From JBPCOI01 sp051000395 (GTDB taxonomy: Bacteria > Actinomycetota > Actinomycetes > Mycobacteriales > Jatrophihabitantaceae): a stretch of DNA of 22,149 nucleotides. Within the stretch, counting starts at the first letter, position 1. Every line of letters begins with the position of its first letter. Shown here piece by piece: positions 15,033 through 22,149 of the stretch. A program made the translations under genes and the position numbers. Where the stretch lies: assembly GCA_051000395.1 (NCBI GenBank), contig JBPCOI010000067.1:1-22149 (forward strand), read 5' to 3'. The notes beneath the pieces are model-generated. The model searched no databases. It had not been told where the DNA came from and saw nothing but the letters and a program-made list of their open reading frames with translations.

Positions 15033-15045
15033 CGCAGGAGGCACC

Positions 15046-16248
15046 GTGACGACGTCCGACCCGGCCGAGCGGCCGATCGCGCGGCTATTGCGCGCGCAGC
15101 AGCAGGCCGATCCCGACGCCATCGTCGAAACACTGCTGGGCGCGGTGTCCGCGCTGGGCGGCAGCGACGTGCTCCTCTACCTCGTCGACTACGGGCACAC
15201 CACGCTGATGCCGCACCCCGACATGGTCTCGCATGACGAGCGCGCCGAGCCGGCGCCAGTGGACACCACCATGGCCGGACGGGCCTTCATCACCGATTCC
15301 GCGCTGGCCGCACAGCGCGAGGACGGGTGGCACGTGTGGGTACCGGTGTGCGAGCGCGCGAACAAGCTAGGCGTGCTGGCGATGACGCTGCCCGACTGGA
15401 ACGCCGACGTCGAGTTCCTCTGCGTCGAACTCGGGCTGGCGGCTGCGCACCTGGTGATCTCCAGCGCCCACTACACGGACCTGCCGCACCTGCTGCGCCG
15501 GCGCCAGGACATGGATCTTGCCGCCGAACTGCAGTGGTCGCTGCTGCCTCCGCTTGCCTTCGCCACGAACGGCACGTCGATCGCGGGCATGCTCGAACCG
15601 GCCTACGAGGTGGGCGGTGACTGTTTCGACTACGCCCTCAACGACGGCGTCCTGGACCTCGCTGTGTTCGACGCGGTGGGGCACGGGCTGATCAGCTCGG
15701 TGCTCGCCTGCCTGGTGACCGGCGCCTACCGGCACGGCCGCCGCGCCGGCGAGGGCCTGCAGGAACTCGCGACGAGCGTCGATGCCGCGACCCGGACCTT
15801 CCCCGGCTCGCACCCGTTCGCGACCGCCCTGCTAGCCCGGCTAGATGTCGCCTCCGGGCGGTTGTCCTGGCTGAGCTGTGGGCATCCGCAACCGATCATC
15901 GTGCGCGGCGCCGCCACACTCGCCGACGTCGAGCCCACGCCGTACCTGCCGCTGGGACTGGGCGACCTGGCGCCGGTCCACGGCACGGTGGTCGACTTCA
16001 GTCTCGAGCCCGGGGACGGCGTCCTTCTCTACACCGACGGCGTGGTCGAGACGCGCGACGCGTCGGGCGCGTTCTTCGGCGAGGATCGGCTGCGGGACCT
16101 GCTCGGCCGCGAGCATCACACCGGCGGGGCGCCGCAGGAGGTGGTGCGGCGGCTGGTGCGCTCGACGCTGAGTCACGCCGGCGAGCCGCTGCAGGATGAC
16201 GCCACGCTGCTGTACCTGCGCTGGGACGGCGAGCAAGCCACGGACTGA
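15046..16248 (+). CDS. GAF-like sensor plus PP2C-family (SpoIIE/RsbU-type) serine phosphatase
   Basis: AGGAGG (15036-15041) lies 4 bp before the GTG at 15046, a strong start. The 400-residue protein has an N-terminal GAF-like region (about 20-145), a helical linker with DMDLAAELQWSLLPP (155-169), typical just before SpoIIE domains, and a phosphatase domain. Metal ligands appear in YEVGGDCFDY (Asp192), VFDAVGHG (Asp209), LLYTDGVVETRD (Asp331) and QDDATLLYL (Asp384/385). Such proteins dephosphorylate anti-sigma-factor antagonists in partner-switching pathways. No antagonist, kinase or sigma factor gene lies in this window, so its partner is unknown. There is no membrane segment. Confidence 0.92.
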   Translation: MTTSDPAERPIARLLRAQQQADPDAIVETLLGAVSALGGSDVLLYLVDYGHTTLMPHPDMVSHDERAEPAPVDTTMAGRAFITDSALAAQREDGWHVWVPVCERANKLGVLAMTLPDWNADVEFLCVELGLAAAHLVISSAHYTDLPHLLRRRQDMDLAAELQWSLLPPLAFATNGTSIAGMLEPAYEVGGDCFDYALNDGVLDLAVFDAVGHGLISSVLACLVTGAYRHGRRAGEGLQELATSVDAATRTFPGSHPFATALLARLDVASGRLSWLSCGHPQPIIVRGAATLADVEPTPYLPLGLGDLAPVHGTVVDFSLEPGDGVLLYTDGVVETRDASGAFFGEDRLRDLLGREHHTGGAPQEVVRRLVRSTLSHAGEPLQDDATLLYLRWDGEQATD

Positions 16249-16252
16249 GGCA

Positions 16253-16282
16253 TCGACGGGCGGGCGGTGCGCGCGGTACGTT
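16253..16282 (+). promoter_or_regulatory. Candidate promoter of the GMC oxidoreductase gene
   Basis: TCGACG (16253-16258) and TACGTT (16277-16282) are separated by 18 bases, close to the -35/-10 pattern of housekeeping actinobacterial promoters. It lies right after the phosphatase stop. The transcript would start near 16289, just before GAGGAGG (16296-16302). Confidence 0.4.
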
Positions 16283-16308
16283 CCGCCACGAGCCTGAGGA
16301 GGCCTGCC

Positions 16309-17874
16309 GTGCCGCAACGCTTCGACTACGTCATCGTCGGCGCCGGGTCCGCGGGCTGCGTGCTCGCCCACCGGCTCAGCGCCGATCCGAACGTCCGCGT
16401 CGCGTTGCTCGAGGCGGGTGGACGTGATCGCAAGCTCGAGATCAAGATCCCGGCCGCCTTCCCGAAGTTGTTCCACACCGCCTACGACTGGGATCTGCAC
16501 ACCAGCCCGCAGAAGGAGTGCGACGCGCGCGAGATGTACTGGCCGCGGGGCAGGACGCTCGGCGGCTCGTCCTCGCTGAACGCGCAGATGTGGGTTCGCG
16601 GAGCGCAGGTTGACTACGACTCGTGGGGACCGGGCTGGAGTTATGAGGAGGTGTTGCCGTACTTCCACCGCGCGGAGCATCGCGGGGGCAGCAACACCGA
16701 TGCGGCCTACGGCACGGCGGGCCCGTTGTGGATCGAGGAGCTGCGCTCGCCGAGCCCGCTGCGCACGGCGTTCTTCGAGGCGTGCGCCGAGACGGGGATG
16801 CGGCGCCTGCCCGAGCTCAACACCGCCGGCATCGAGGGCTACGCGCCGACGCCGGTCACCCAGCACCGCGGCCGCCGCTGGAGCGCAGCCGACGGGTACC
16901 TGGGACGCACCACGCGGCGGCGTCCCAACCTGAACGTGTTCACCGGCGCTCAGGCGCAGCGCGTGCTCGTCGAGGGCGGGCGCGCCACCGGCGTCGAGTA
17001 CCGCGACAAGGCGGGCGCGACGCAGCAGCTCCGCGCGGCCCGGGAGGTGATCCTCAGCGCGGGGGCCGTGCACTCCCCCGCCCTGCTGCAGCTGTCGGGG
17101 ATCGGCGACCCGTCGGTGCTGCGGGCGGCCGGCGTCGAGCCGAAGGTGGAGTTGCCGGGCGTCGGGAAGAACCTGCAGGATCACCTGTCTGTCGCGGTGA
17201 TCATGCACTGTCCCGAGCCGATCACCCTGGTCGCGGCGGAGCGGCCCGCCGAGCTGCTGCGGTTCCTGACCCAGCGCCGCGGCATGCTGACCTCCAACGT
17301 CGGCGAGGCGGTCGCCTTCGGCCGGTCGGACCCGTCGCTCGCGACGCCCGACCTGGAGTTCATCTTCGCGCCGGTGCCGTTCATCGACCACGGGCTGGTC
17401 GAGCCGCCCGGGCACGGCCTGACGATCGGCACCGTCCTGCTGCAGCCCGAGAGCCGTGGCACCGTGACGATCACATCCCCGGACGCAGCCACGCCGCCGG
17501 TGATCGACGCCGGTTACCTCACCGCACCGGGTGACCTGCCTCGCCTCGTCGAAGGCGTGCGCCAGTGCCAGGCGCTGTTCGCGACGGCGGCGCTCAAGCC
17601 GCACGTCAGCGGGCCGATGGAGCCGGGACCGGAGGAGACCGATCTCGAGGCGTTCGTGCGAGCGCAGTCCGAGACGCTCTACCACCCCGCGGGCACCTGC
17701 CGGATGGGCAGCGGGCGGGAATCCGTCGTCGATCCGCAGCTGCGGGTGCGGAGTGTCGACGGGCTGCGCGTGGTGGACACCTCGGTACTGCCGACGATCA
17801 TCCGCGGCCACACCCACGCCCCGACGATCATGCTCGCCGAGAAGGCCGCCGACCTGATCCGCGCAGTCCGCTAG
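16309..17874 (+). CDS. GMC-family FAD-dependent oxidoreductase (choline dehydrogenase-like)
   Basis: GAGGAGG at 6-bp spacing selects the GTG at 16309 over an open-frame GTG at 16267, giving 521 residues, a normal length. The FAD motif GAGSAGCVLA (11-20) with Glu35, the GMC signature GRTLGGSSSLN (81-91), the second GMC region ILSAGAVHSPALLQLSGIGD, and the C-terminal active site are present: HPAGTCRMG (His459) and HTHAPTIM (His503 at the catalytic His/Asn position). The family oxidises primary or secondary alcohols; the acceptor may be oxygen or an electron carrier. No betaine aldehyde dehydrogenase is nearby, so a choline substrate is not supported. No signal peptide. It ends 61 bp from the convergent repeat-protein gene. 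Confidence 0.93.
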   Translation: MPQRFDYVIVGAGSAGCVLAHRLSADPNVRVALLEAGGRDRKLEIKIPAAFPKLFHTAYDWDLHTSPQKECDAREMYWPRGRTLGGSSSLNAQMWVRGAQVDYDSWGPGWSYEEVLPYFHRAEHRGGSNTDAAYGTAGPLWIEELRSPSPLRTAFFEACAETGMRRLPELNTAGIEGYAPTPVTQHRGRRWSAADGYLGRTTRRRPNLNVFTGAQAQRVLVEGGRATGVEYRDKAGATQQLRAAREVILSAGAVHSPALLQLSGIGDPSVLRAAGVEPKVELPGVGKNLQDHLSVAVIMHCPEPITLVAAERPAELLRFLTQRRGMLTSNVGEAVAFGRSDPSLATPDLEFIFAPVPFIDHGLVEPPGHGLTIGTVLLQPESRGTVTITSPDAATPPVIDAGYLTAPGDLPRLVEGVRQCQALFATAALKPHVSGPMEPGPEETDLEAFVRAQSETLYHPAGTCRMGSGRESVVDPQLRVRSVDGLRVVDTSVLPTIIRGHTHAPTIMLAEKAADLIRAVR

Positions 17875-17895
17875 CTGCCCAGCCGGCCCGTCAGG

Positions 17896-17927
17896 CGGAC
17901 GCCACGGCGGCGCTCAACGGGCGTCCG
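17896..17927. terminator. Candidate bidirectional terminator between convergent genes
   Basis: CGGACGCC (17896-17903) pairs with GGCGTCCG (17920-17927), an 8-bp stem with a 16-base loop. It lies in the 61-bp gap between the two stop codons. No T-tract is present on either side, which is common for high-GC intrinsic terminators. Confidence 0.4.
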
Positions 17928-17935
17928 TACCGCGG

Positions 17936-20900
17936 TCAGCGCGGACCCCGCAGCCTGGCAGCGGCCGCAGTGAGCGTCGCGTCGATGCCCGGTGTCAGAG
18001 CACCGTTCGACACGACGACCGCGGTTGCTGTGGCGGACGTCGGCGGCGTCTGCCCGTCCCACGCATCGGCGCTGTAACACTGATCGAGATAGCCAGTCGG
18101 CGAACTGCCCGATGCGCCCGACGCGTTGAAGCACACGAAGTAAGAACCCGCCGCCAGGCCCGGCACCGTGTACGTGCCGTCCGACCCGGTCGACGCTCCG
18201 TCGTTGTAGAGCAGGTTGCCCTGCGCATCGAACACCTCCACCTGCACGCTGCTGACCGGGCCGGAGGCGTCACGCACCGTGCCCGCGATGGCACCCGCGG
18301 GCGCGAGCGTCGCGTTCACCTTCGACGTCACCGCCCCCGTCGAAACGGCGACCGCGGTCGCCGTCGCGGACATCGGCGGGGTCTGCCCGTCCCACGCCTT
18401 GCCGCTGTAACACTGATCGAGATACCCAGTTGCCGAGAATCCGGACGAGCCGGAGCTGTTGAAGCACACGAAGTACGAGCCTGCCGCCAAGCCGGTCACC
18501 GTGTACGTGCCGTCCGACCCAGTTGACACGTATTCGTTATAGAGCTGGTTGCCGCTCGAGTCGAAGATATCGATCTGCACATTCGAGACCGGGCCGGACG
18601 CGTCCCGCACCGTGCCCGAGATGGCCCCCGCGGGTGCAAGCGTCGCGTTCACGTTCCGCGTCACCTGCCCCAGTGACGCAGCAACCGCGGTTGCGGTCGC
18701 CGATGTCGGCGGCGCCTGCCCGTCCCACGGCTTGCCGTTGTAACACTGGTCGAAGTAGCCGCCCACCGAGCTGCCCGACGCGCCCGACGCGGTGAAGCAC
18801 ACGAAGTAAGAACCCGCCGCCAGGCCCGTCACCGTGTACGTGCCGTCCGACGCGGTCGACGCTCCGGCGTTGTAGAGCTGGTTGCCGTGCGCGTCGAACA
18901 CATCGACCTGCACGTTGCTGACCGGGCCAGACCCGTCGCGCACCGTACCCGAGATGGCGCCCGCCAGCGCGAGCGTCGCGTTGACGTTCGGCGTCGCGGG
19001 CCCGCTCGTCACCGCAACCGACGTCGCCGTCGTGGCTGTCGGTGCGGTCTGTCCGTCCCACGGCTTGCCCTCGTAACACTGGTCGAGATACCCAGTTGTC
19101 GAGGTTCCGGACGAGCCGAAGCTGTTGAAGCAGACGAAGTACGAACCCGTGGCCAGGCCGGTCACCGTGAACGTGCCGTCCGATCCGGTCGACGCTCCGG
19201 CGTTGAAGTTGCCGTGCGAGTCGAAGACCTCCACCTGCACGTTGCTGACGGGTCCGGCCGCGTCGACGACCGTTCCCGAGATGGCACCCGCCACCGTGAG
19301 CGTCGCGTTGACCTTCGCCCTCACCGCCCCTGTCGACACCGCGACGGCGGTCGCCGTCGTGGCTGTCGGTTGCATCTGCCCGTCCCACGGCTTGCCGTCG
19401 TAACACTGGTCGAGGTACCCAGTCGTCGAACTGCCTGACGCGCCCGACGCGTCGAAGCACACGAAGTAGGTGCCCGCCGCCAGGCCGGTCACCGTGTACG
19501 TGCCGTCCGACCCGGACGACGTTTCAGCGTTGCTTAGCTGGTTGCCGTTCGCGTCGAAGACGTCGACCTGCACGTTCGAGACGGGTCCGGCCGGGTCGAC
19601 GACCGTTCCCGAGAGGCCGCCCGCCACCGCGAGCGTCGCGTCGACCTTCGCCGTCACCGCCCCGCTCGACACTGGGACCACCGTCGCCGTCGACGATGTC
19701 GGCGGCGTCTGCCCGTCCCATGCGTAGCCGCTGTAACACTGGTCGAAGTACCCGCCCACCGAGCTGCCCGATGATCTCGACGCGTCGAAGCACACGTAGT
19801 AGGAACCCGGCGCCAGGCCGGTCACCGTGTACGTGCCGTCCGAGCCGGTTGACGCTCCGGCGTTGAAGTTGCCCTGCGCGTCGAACACGTCGACCTGCAC
19901 GTTCGAGATGGGTCCGGACGTGTCGACGACCGTTCCCGAAACGGCGCCTGCCACCGCGAGCGTCGCGTTGACGCTCGGCCTCAGAGCACCGGTCGACACC
20001 GCGACCGGCGTCGCCGTAGCGGACGTAGGACGGGTCTGCCCGTTCCAGGCCTTGCCGTTGTAACACTGGTCGAGATAGCCAGTCGGCGAACTGCCCGACG
20101 CGCCCGACGCGTCGAAGCACACCAAGTCCGACCCCGCTGCCAGGCCCGTCACCGTGTACGTGCCGTCCGGCCCGGGCGACGCGCCGAAGCTAGAGATCGG
20201 GTTGCCGTGCGAGTCGAAGACGTCGACCTGCACGTTCGAGACCGGGCCGGACGGGTCGAGGACCGTTCCCGAGACAGCACCCCCCACCGCGAGCGTCGCG
20301 TTGACCTTCGACCTCACCGCCCCTGTCGACACCACGACCGCGGTTGCCGTCGCGGACATCGGCGGCGTCAGCCCGTCCCACGCCTTGCCGGCGTAACACT
20401 GATCGAGATACCCAGTCGGCGAACTGCCCGCTGATCCCGACGCGTCGAAGCACACGAAATAGGTGCCCGCCGCCAGGCCCGTCACCGTGTACGTGCCGTC
20501 CGACCCGGTCGACGGCATGAAATTGTAGAGGCGGTCGCCGTGTGCGTCGAAGACGTCCACCTGCACGTTCGAGACCGGGCCGGACGTGTCGACGACCGTT
20601 CCCGAGAGGCCGCCCGCCACCGCGAGCGTCGCGTTGACCTTCGACCTCAACGCCCCTGTCGACACCGCGACCGCGGTTGCTGTCCAGGACCTCGGCGGCA
20701 TCTGCCCATCCCAGGCCTTGCCGCTGTAACACTGATCGACGTACCCGCCCACCGAGCTGCCCGACGCGCCCGACGCGTCGAAGCACACGAAGTAGGTGCC
20801 CGTAGCCAGGCCCGTCACCGTGTACGCGCCGTCCGACCCGGTCGACGCTCCGGCGTTGTAGAGCTGGTTGCCGTGCGCGTCGAACACATCGACCTGCACG

Positions 20901-22149
20901 TTGCTGACCGGGCCAGACCCGTCGCGCACCATGCCCGAGATGGCACCCGCCAGCGCCAGCGTCGCGTTGATCTTTGACCTCACCGCCCCTGTCGACACCG
21001 CGACCGCGGTTGCCGTCGACGATGTCGGCGGTGTCTGCCCGTCCCACGGCTCGCCGCTGTAACACTGATCGAGATACCCAGTCGGCGAACTGCCCGACGC
21101 GGCCGACGCGTCGAAGCACACGAAGTAAGAACCCGCCTCCAGGCCCGGCACCGTGTAGGTGCCGTCCGACCCGCTCGACGCTCCGACCTTGTAGTTGCCC
21201 TGCGAGTCGAACACCTCCACAGTGGCGTTCGACACCGGTCCGGACGAGTCACGCACCGTGCCCGAAACAGCACCTGCCACCGCGAGCGTCGCGTTGACAT
21301 TCGACGTCAGAGCACCGGCCGACACGCCGACCGCGGTTGCCGTCGCGGCCGTCGGCGGGGTCTGCCCGTCCCACGCCTTGCCGTCGTAACACTGGTCGAG
21401 ATAGCCAGTCGGCGAACTGCCCGACCCGTGCGACGCGTCGAAGCACGCAAAGTAGGAACCCGCCGCCAGGCCCGTCACCGTGTACGTGCCGTCCGACCCT
21501 GTCGAGATGAAGGACGGCGTCACGTCGTTGCCGTGGGAGTCGAACACCTCGATCAGCACGTGGGCGATCGGGCCGCTGGCATCGGTAACGGTCCCGCTGA
21601 AGCCGGTAGGGGGGCCGTTGGGTTGCGTGGTTGCAGTCGCACTCGCCGCGGTGGAGTAGTTCGGCACGCCGTCGAAGGCGAACAGCGTGTAGTAGTACTG
21701 GGTGGCGGGACTCAGGCCGTGGTCGGTGTAGGTCGCGCCAGGCGCGGCCACGGTCGTGAGCGCAGTGCAGGTGGACGGCTGCGTCCCCGCGGTGGTGGAT
21801 CGGCAGACTTTCACCCCGGCGAAGTCCGCAGCTGTCGGATTGGTCCAGGTGAGCTCGATGCTCGTCGAGCCCTGGGCTGTCGCGGTGAGCCCGGTGACCG
21901 GTCCGGGCGGGGTGGTGTCTGCAGGGGTGCCGACGAAGTAGCCCGACACGTCCGCGACCAGCTGCACCGTGCCCGCCGACCCGTTGTACAAGTCCACGAC
22001 ACCACCAGCGCCCACCGGCGCGACCACCAGGTTCGGGACCGTCTGACCCTGCACGAAGTTCAGATTCGACGCCGTCGGCCGCGACTGACCCGCCGCATAC
22101 ACCGTCACGAACCCCGGCCTCGGGGTCGTCGGCGCCGTCACCGTCACAT
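17936..22149 (-). CDS. Large secreted-type repeat protein, C-terminal part, truncated by the window edge
   Basis: The frame is open to the end of the window. The first in-frame GTG (22147) is inside a domain, so the true start lies outside. The visible 1403 residues hold three parts. Residues 1-72 are the end of a beta-rich module common in exported actinobacterial proteins (RPTASNLNF, VDLYNGSAGTVQLVADVSGY). Residues about 79-175 are a fibronectin type III domain with ELTWTNP and SPATQYYYTLFAFD. Residues 184-1403 are eleven tandem carboxypeptidase-regulatory-like (transthyretin-type beta-sandwich) repeats. Each repeat carries YFVCF and LDQCY cysteines. The C-terminus ends ATLTAAAARLRGPR with no LPXTG, membrane helix or charged tail, so it is probably released, or anchored through an unseen N-terminus. 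A role in adhesion or matrix is inferred only. Confidence 0.88.
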   Translation of the reverse strand, partial: VTVTAPTTPRPGFVTVYAAGQSRPTASNLNFVQGQTVPNLVVAPVGAGGVVDLYNGSAGTVQLVADVSGYFVGTPADTTPPGPVTGLTATAQGSTSIELTWTNPTAADFAGVKVCRSTTAGTQPSTCTALTTVAAPGATYTDHGLSPATQYYYTLFAFDGVPNYSTAASATATTQPNGPPTGFSGTVTDASGPIAHVLIEVFDSHGNDVTPSFISTGSDGTYTVTGLAAGSYFACFDASHGSGSSPTGYLDQCYDGKAWDGQTPPTAATATAVGVSAGALTSNVNATLAVAGAVSGTVRDSSGPVSNATVEVFDSQGNYKVGASSGSDGTYTVPGLEAGSYFVCFDASAASGSSPTGYLDQCYSGEPWDGQTPPTSSTATAVAVSTGAVRSKINATLALAGAISGMVRDGSGPVSNVQVDVFDAHGNQLYNAGASTGSDGAYTVTGLATGTYFVCFDASGASGSSVGGYVDQCYSGKAWDGQMPPRSWTATAVAVSTGALRSKVNATLAVAGGLSGTVVDTSGPVSNVQVDVFDAHGDRLYNFMPSTGSDGTYTVTGLAAGTYFVCFDASGSAGSSPTGYLDQCYAGKAWDGLTPPMSATATAVVVSTGAVRSKVNATLAVGGAVSGTVLDPSGPVSNVQVDVFDSHGNPISSFGASPGPDGTYTVTGLAAGSDLVCFDASGASGSSPTGYLDQCYNGKAWNGQTRPTSATATPVAVSTGALRPSVNATLAVAGAVSGTVVDTSGPISNVQVDVFDAQGNFNAGASTGSDGTYTVTGLAPGSYYVCFDASRSSGSSVGGYFDQCYSGYAWDGQTPPTSSTATVVPVSSGAVTAKVDATLAVAGGLSGTVVDPAGPVSNVQVDVFDANGNQLSNAETSSGSDGTYTVTGLAAGTYFVCFDASGASGSSTTGYLDQCYDGKPWDGQMQPTATTATAVAVSTGAVRAKVNATLTVAGAISGTVVDAAGPVSNVQVEVFDSHGNFNAGASTGSDGTFTVTGLATGSYFVCFNSFGSSGTSTTGYLDQCYEGKPWDGQTAPTATTATSVAVTSGPATPNVNATLALAGAISGTVRDGSGPVSNVQVDVFDAHGNQLYNAGASTASDGTYTVTGLAAGSYFVCFTASGASGSSVGGYFDQCYNGKPWDGQAPPTSATATAVAASLGQVTRNVNATLAPAGAISGTVRDASGPVSNVQIDIFDSSGNQLYNEYVSTGSDGTYTVTGLAAGSYFVCFNSSGSSGFSATGYLDQCYSGKAWDGQTPPMSATATAVAVSTGAVTSKVNATLAPAGAIAGTVRDASGPVSSVQVEVFDAQGNLLYNDGASTGSDGTYTVPGLAAGSYFVCFNASGASGSSPTGYLDQCYSADAWDGQTPPTSATATAVVVSNGALTPGIDATLTAAAARLRGPR
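18853..18944 (-). repeat. 92-bp segment identical to 20839-20930 (copy in R9/R10 unit boundary)
   Basis: Base-by-base comparison with 20839-20930 shows 92 identical bases, flanked on both sides by mismatches. The copies are 1986 bp apart, six repeat units. Most other unit pairs differ at scattered positions over the same length. Confidence 0.85.
20839..20930 (-). repeat. 92-bp segment identical to 18853-18944 (copy in R3)
   Basis: This is the partner copy, encoding the start of R3 (GSGPVSNVQVDVFDAHGNQL and the following AGAST). Perfect nucleotide identity including third codon positions suggests recent gene conversion or duplication within the array. Confidence 0.85.

Larger units (their letters stand above)
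17939..21598 (-). repeat. Eleven tandem 327/333-bp coding repeats
   Basis: In gene order the units are R1 21598-21266, R2 21265-20939, R3 20938-20606, R4 20605-20273, R5 20272-19940, R6 19939-19613, R7 19612-19280, R8 19279-18953, R9 18952-18620, R10 18619-18287 and R11 18286-17939 (last, with tail). R2, R6 and R8 are 109 residues; the others are 111, the difference lying in the loop after VFD-x-x-GN. The unit consensus begins SGTVxDxSGPVSNVQVDVFD, continues GSDGTYTVTGLAAGSYFVCF, then GYLDQCYxGKAWDGQTPP, and ends VNATLAVAGA. All eleven are in frame. Confidence 0.95.

Noticed and set aside
13959..15122. A 387-codon minus-strand frame over the MBL-fold gene
   Set aside because: The plus-strand gene has all metal-ligand motifs; the minus frame is an Arg/Gly/Asp-rich shadow.
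15841..17817. A 658-codon minus-strand frame over the GMC gene
   Set aside because: The plus-strand frame carries the FAD and GMC signatures and a strong ribosome binding site; the opposite frame has none.
17939..21598. A possible CRISPR or non-coding satellite array
   Set aside because: Units are about 330 bp, in frame, and code for a coherent beta-sandwich domain; there are no short spacers.
22145..22147. GTG at 22147 as the real start of the repeat protein
   Set aside because: It falls inside a known beta-rich module whose earlier strands would be missing, and there is no signal peptide after it, so the gene must continue beyond the window.

Overview
The window is high-GC DNA with frequent GTG starts, tightly packed genes and the gene content of an actinobacterium. 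The glmS-acpS-nnrDE-alr-tsaE-tsaB-rimI-tsaD order is a well-known actinobacterial arrangement. The lipase/acyl-CoA-synthetase fusion resembles mycobacterial Rv1683, which fits Actinomycetes in the broad sense. I cannot name the genus. Both window edges look like contig ends: homopolymer runs at 1-90, and an open reading frame running off 22149.

Left part, 91-13886, all minus strand, so transcription runs from high to low coordinates. The order of expression is: a membrane protein with a Pro/Thr tail (13137-13886); glmS, amino sugar synthesis; a thioredoxin-reductase-like ferredoxin-NADP reductase; acpS, carrier protein activation; a fused NnrE/NnrD, NAD(P)HX repair; a secreted class-2-type lipase; alr, D-alanine for peptidoglycan; tsaE, tsaB, rimI and tsaD, the tRNA t6A threonylcarbamoyl transferase partners with the usual acetyltransferase between them; a conserved-looking 73-residue protein; and a long alpha/beta-hydrolase plus adenylate-forming-enzyme fusion. 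Several junctions overlap by 3-11 bp (tsaB/rimI, rimI/tsaD, tsaD/small ORF), so translational coupling is likely. The block is broken by possible promoters or hairpins upstream of glmS, upstream of nnrDE, upstream of the lipase and between alr and tsaE. It is probably more than one transcript.

Middle part, 14028-17874, plus strand: a metallo-beta-lactamase-fold hydrolase, apparently leaderless; a GAF-like plus PP2C/SpoIIE phosphatase 13 bp behind it; and a GMC-family flavin oxidoreductase with its own promoter-like sequence and a strong ribosome binding site.

Right part, 17936-22149, minus strand and convergent with the GMC gene: the 3' 4.2 kb of a very large secreted-type protein. It contains part of an actinobacterial beta-rich domain, a fibronectin type III domain and eleven tandem 109/111-residue carboxypeptidase-regulatory-like repeats, each with two conserved cysteines. 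There is no visible cell-wall anchor. I see no tRNA, rRNA, CRISPR, transposase or phage gene.

The most interesting items are the repeat protein with its cysteine pairs and a 92-bp perfect identity six units apart, the 40-bp palindrome before nnrDE, the duplicated tsaE 3' end, and the fusion enzyme with degenerate adenylation motifs. I found no convincing wholly new system.
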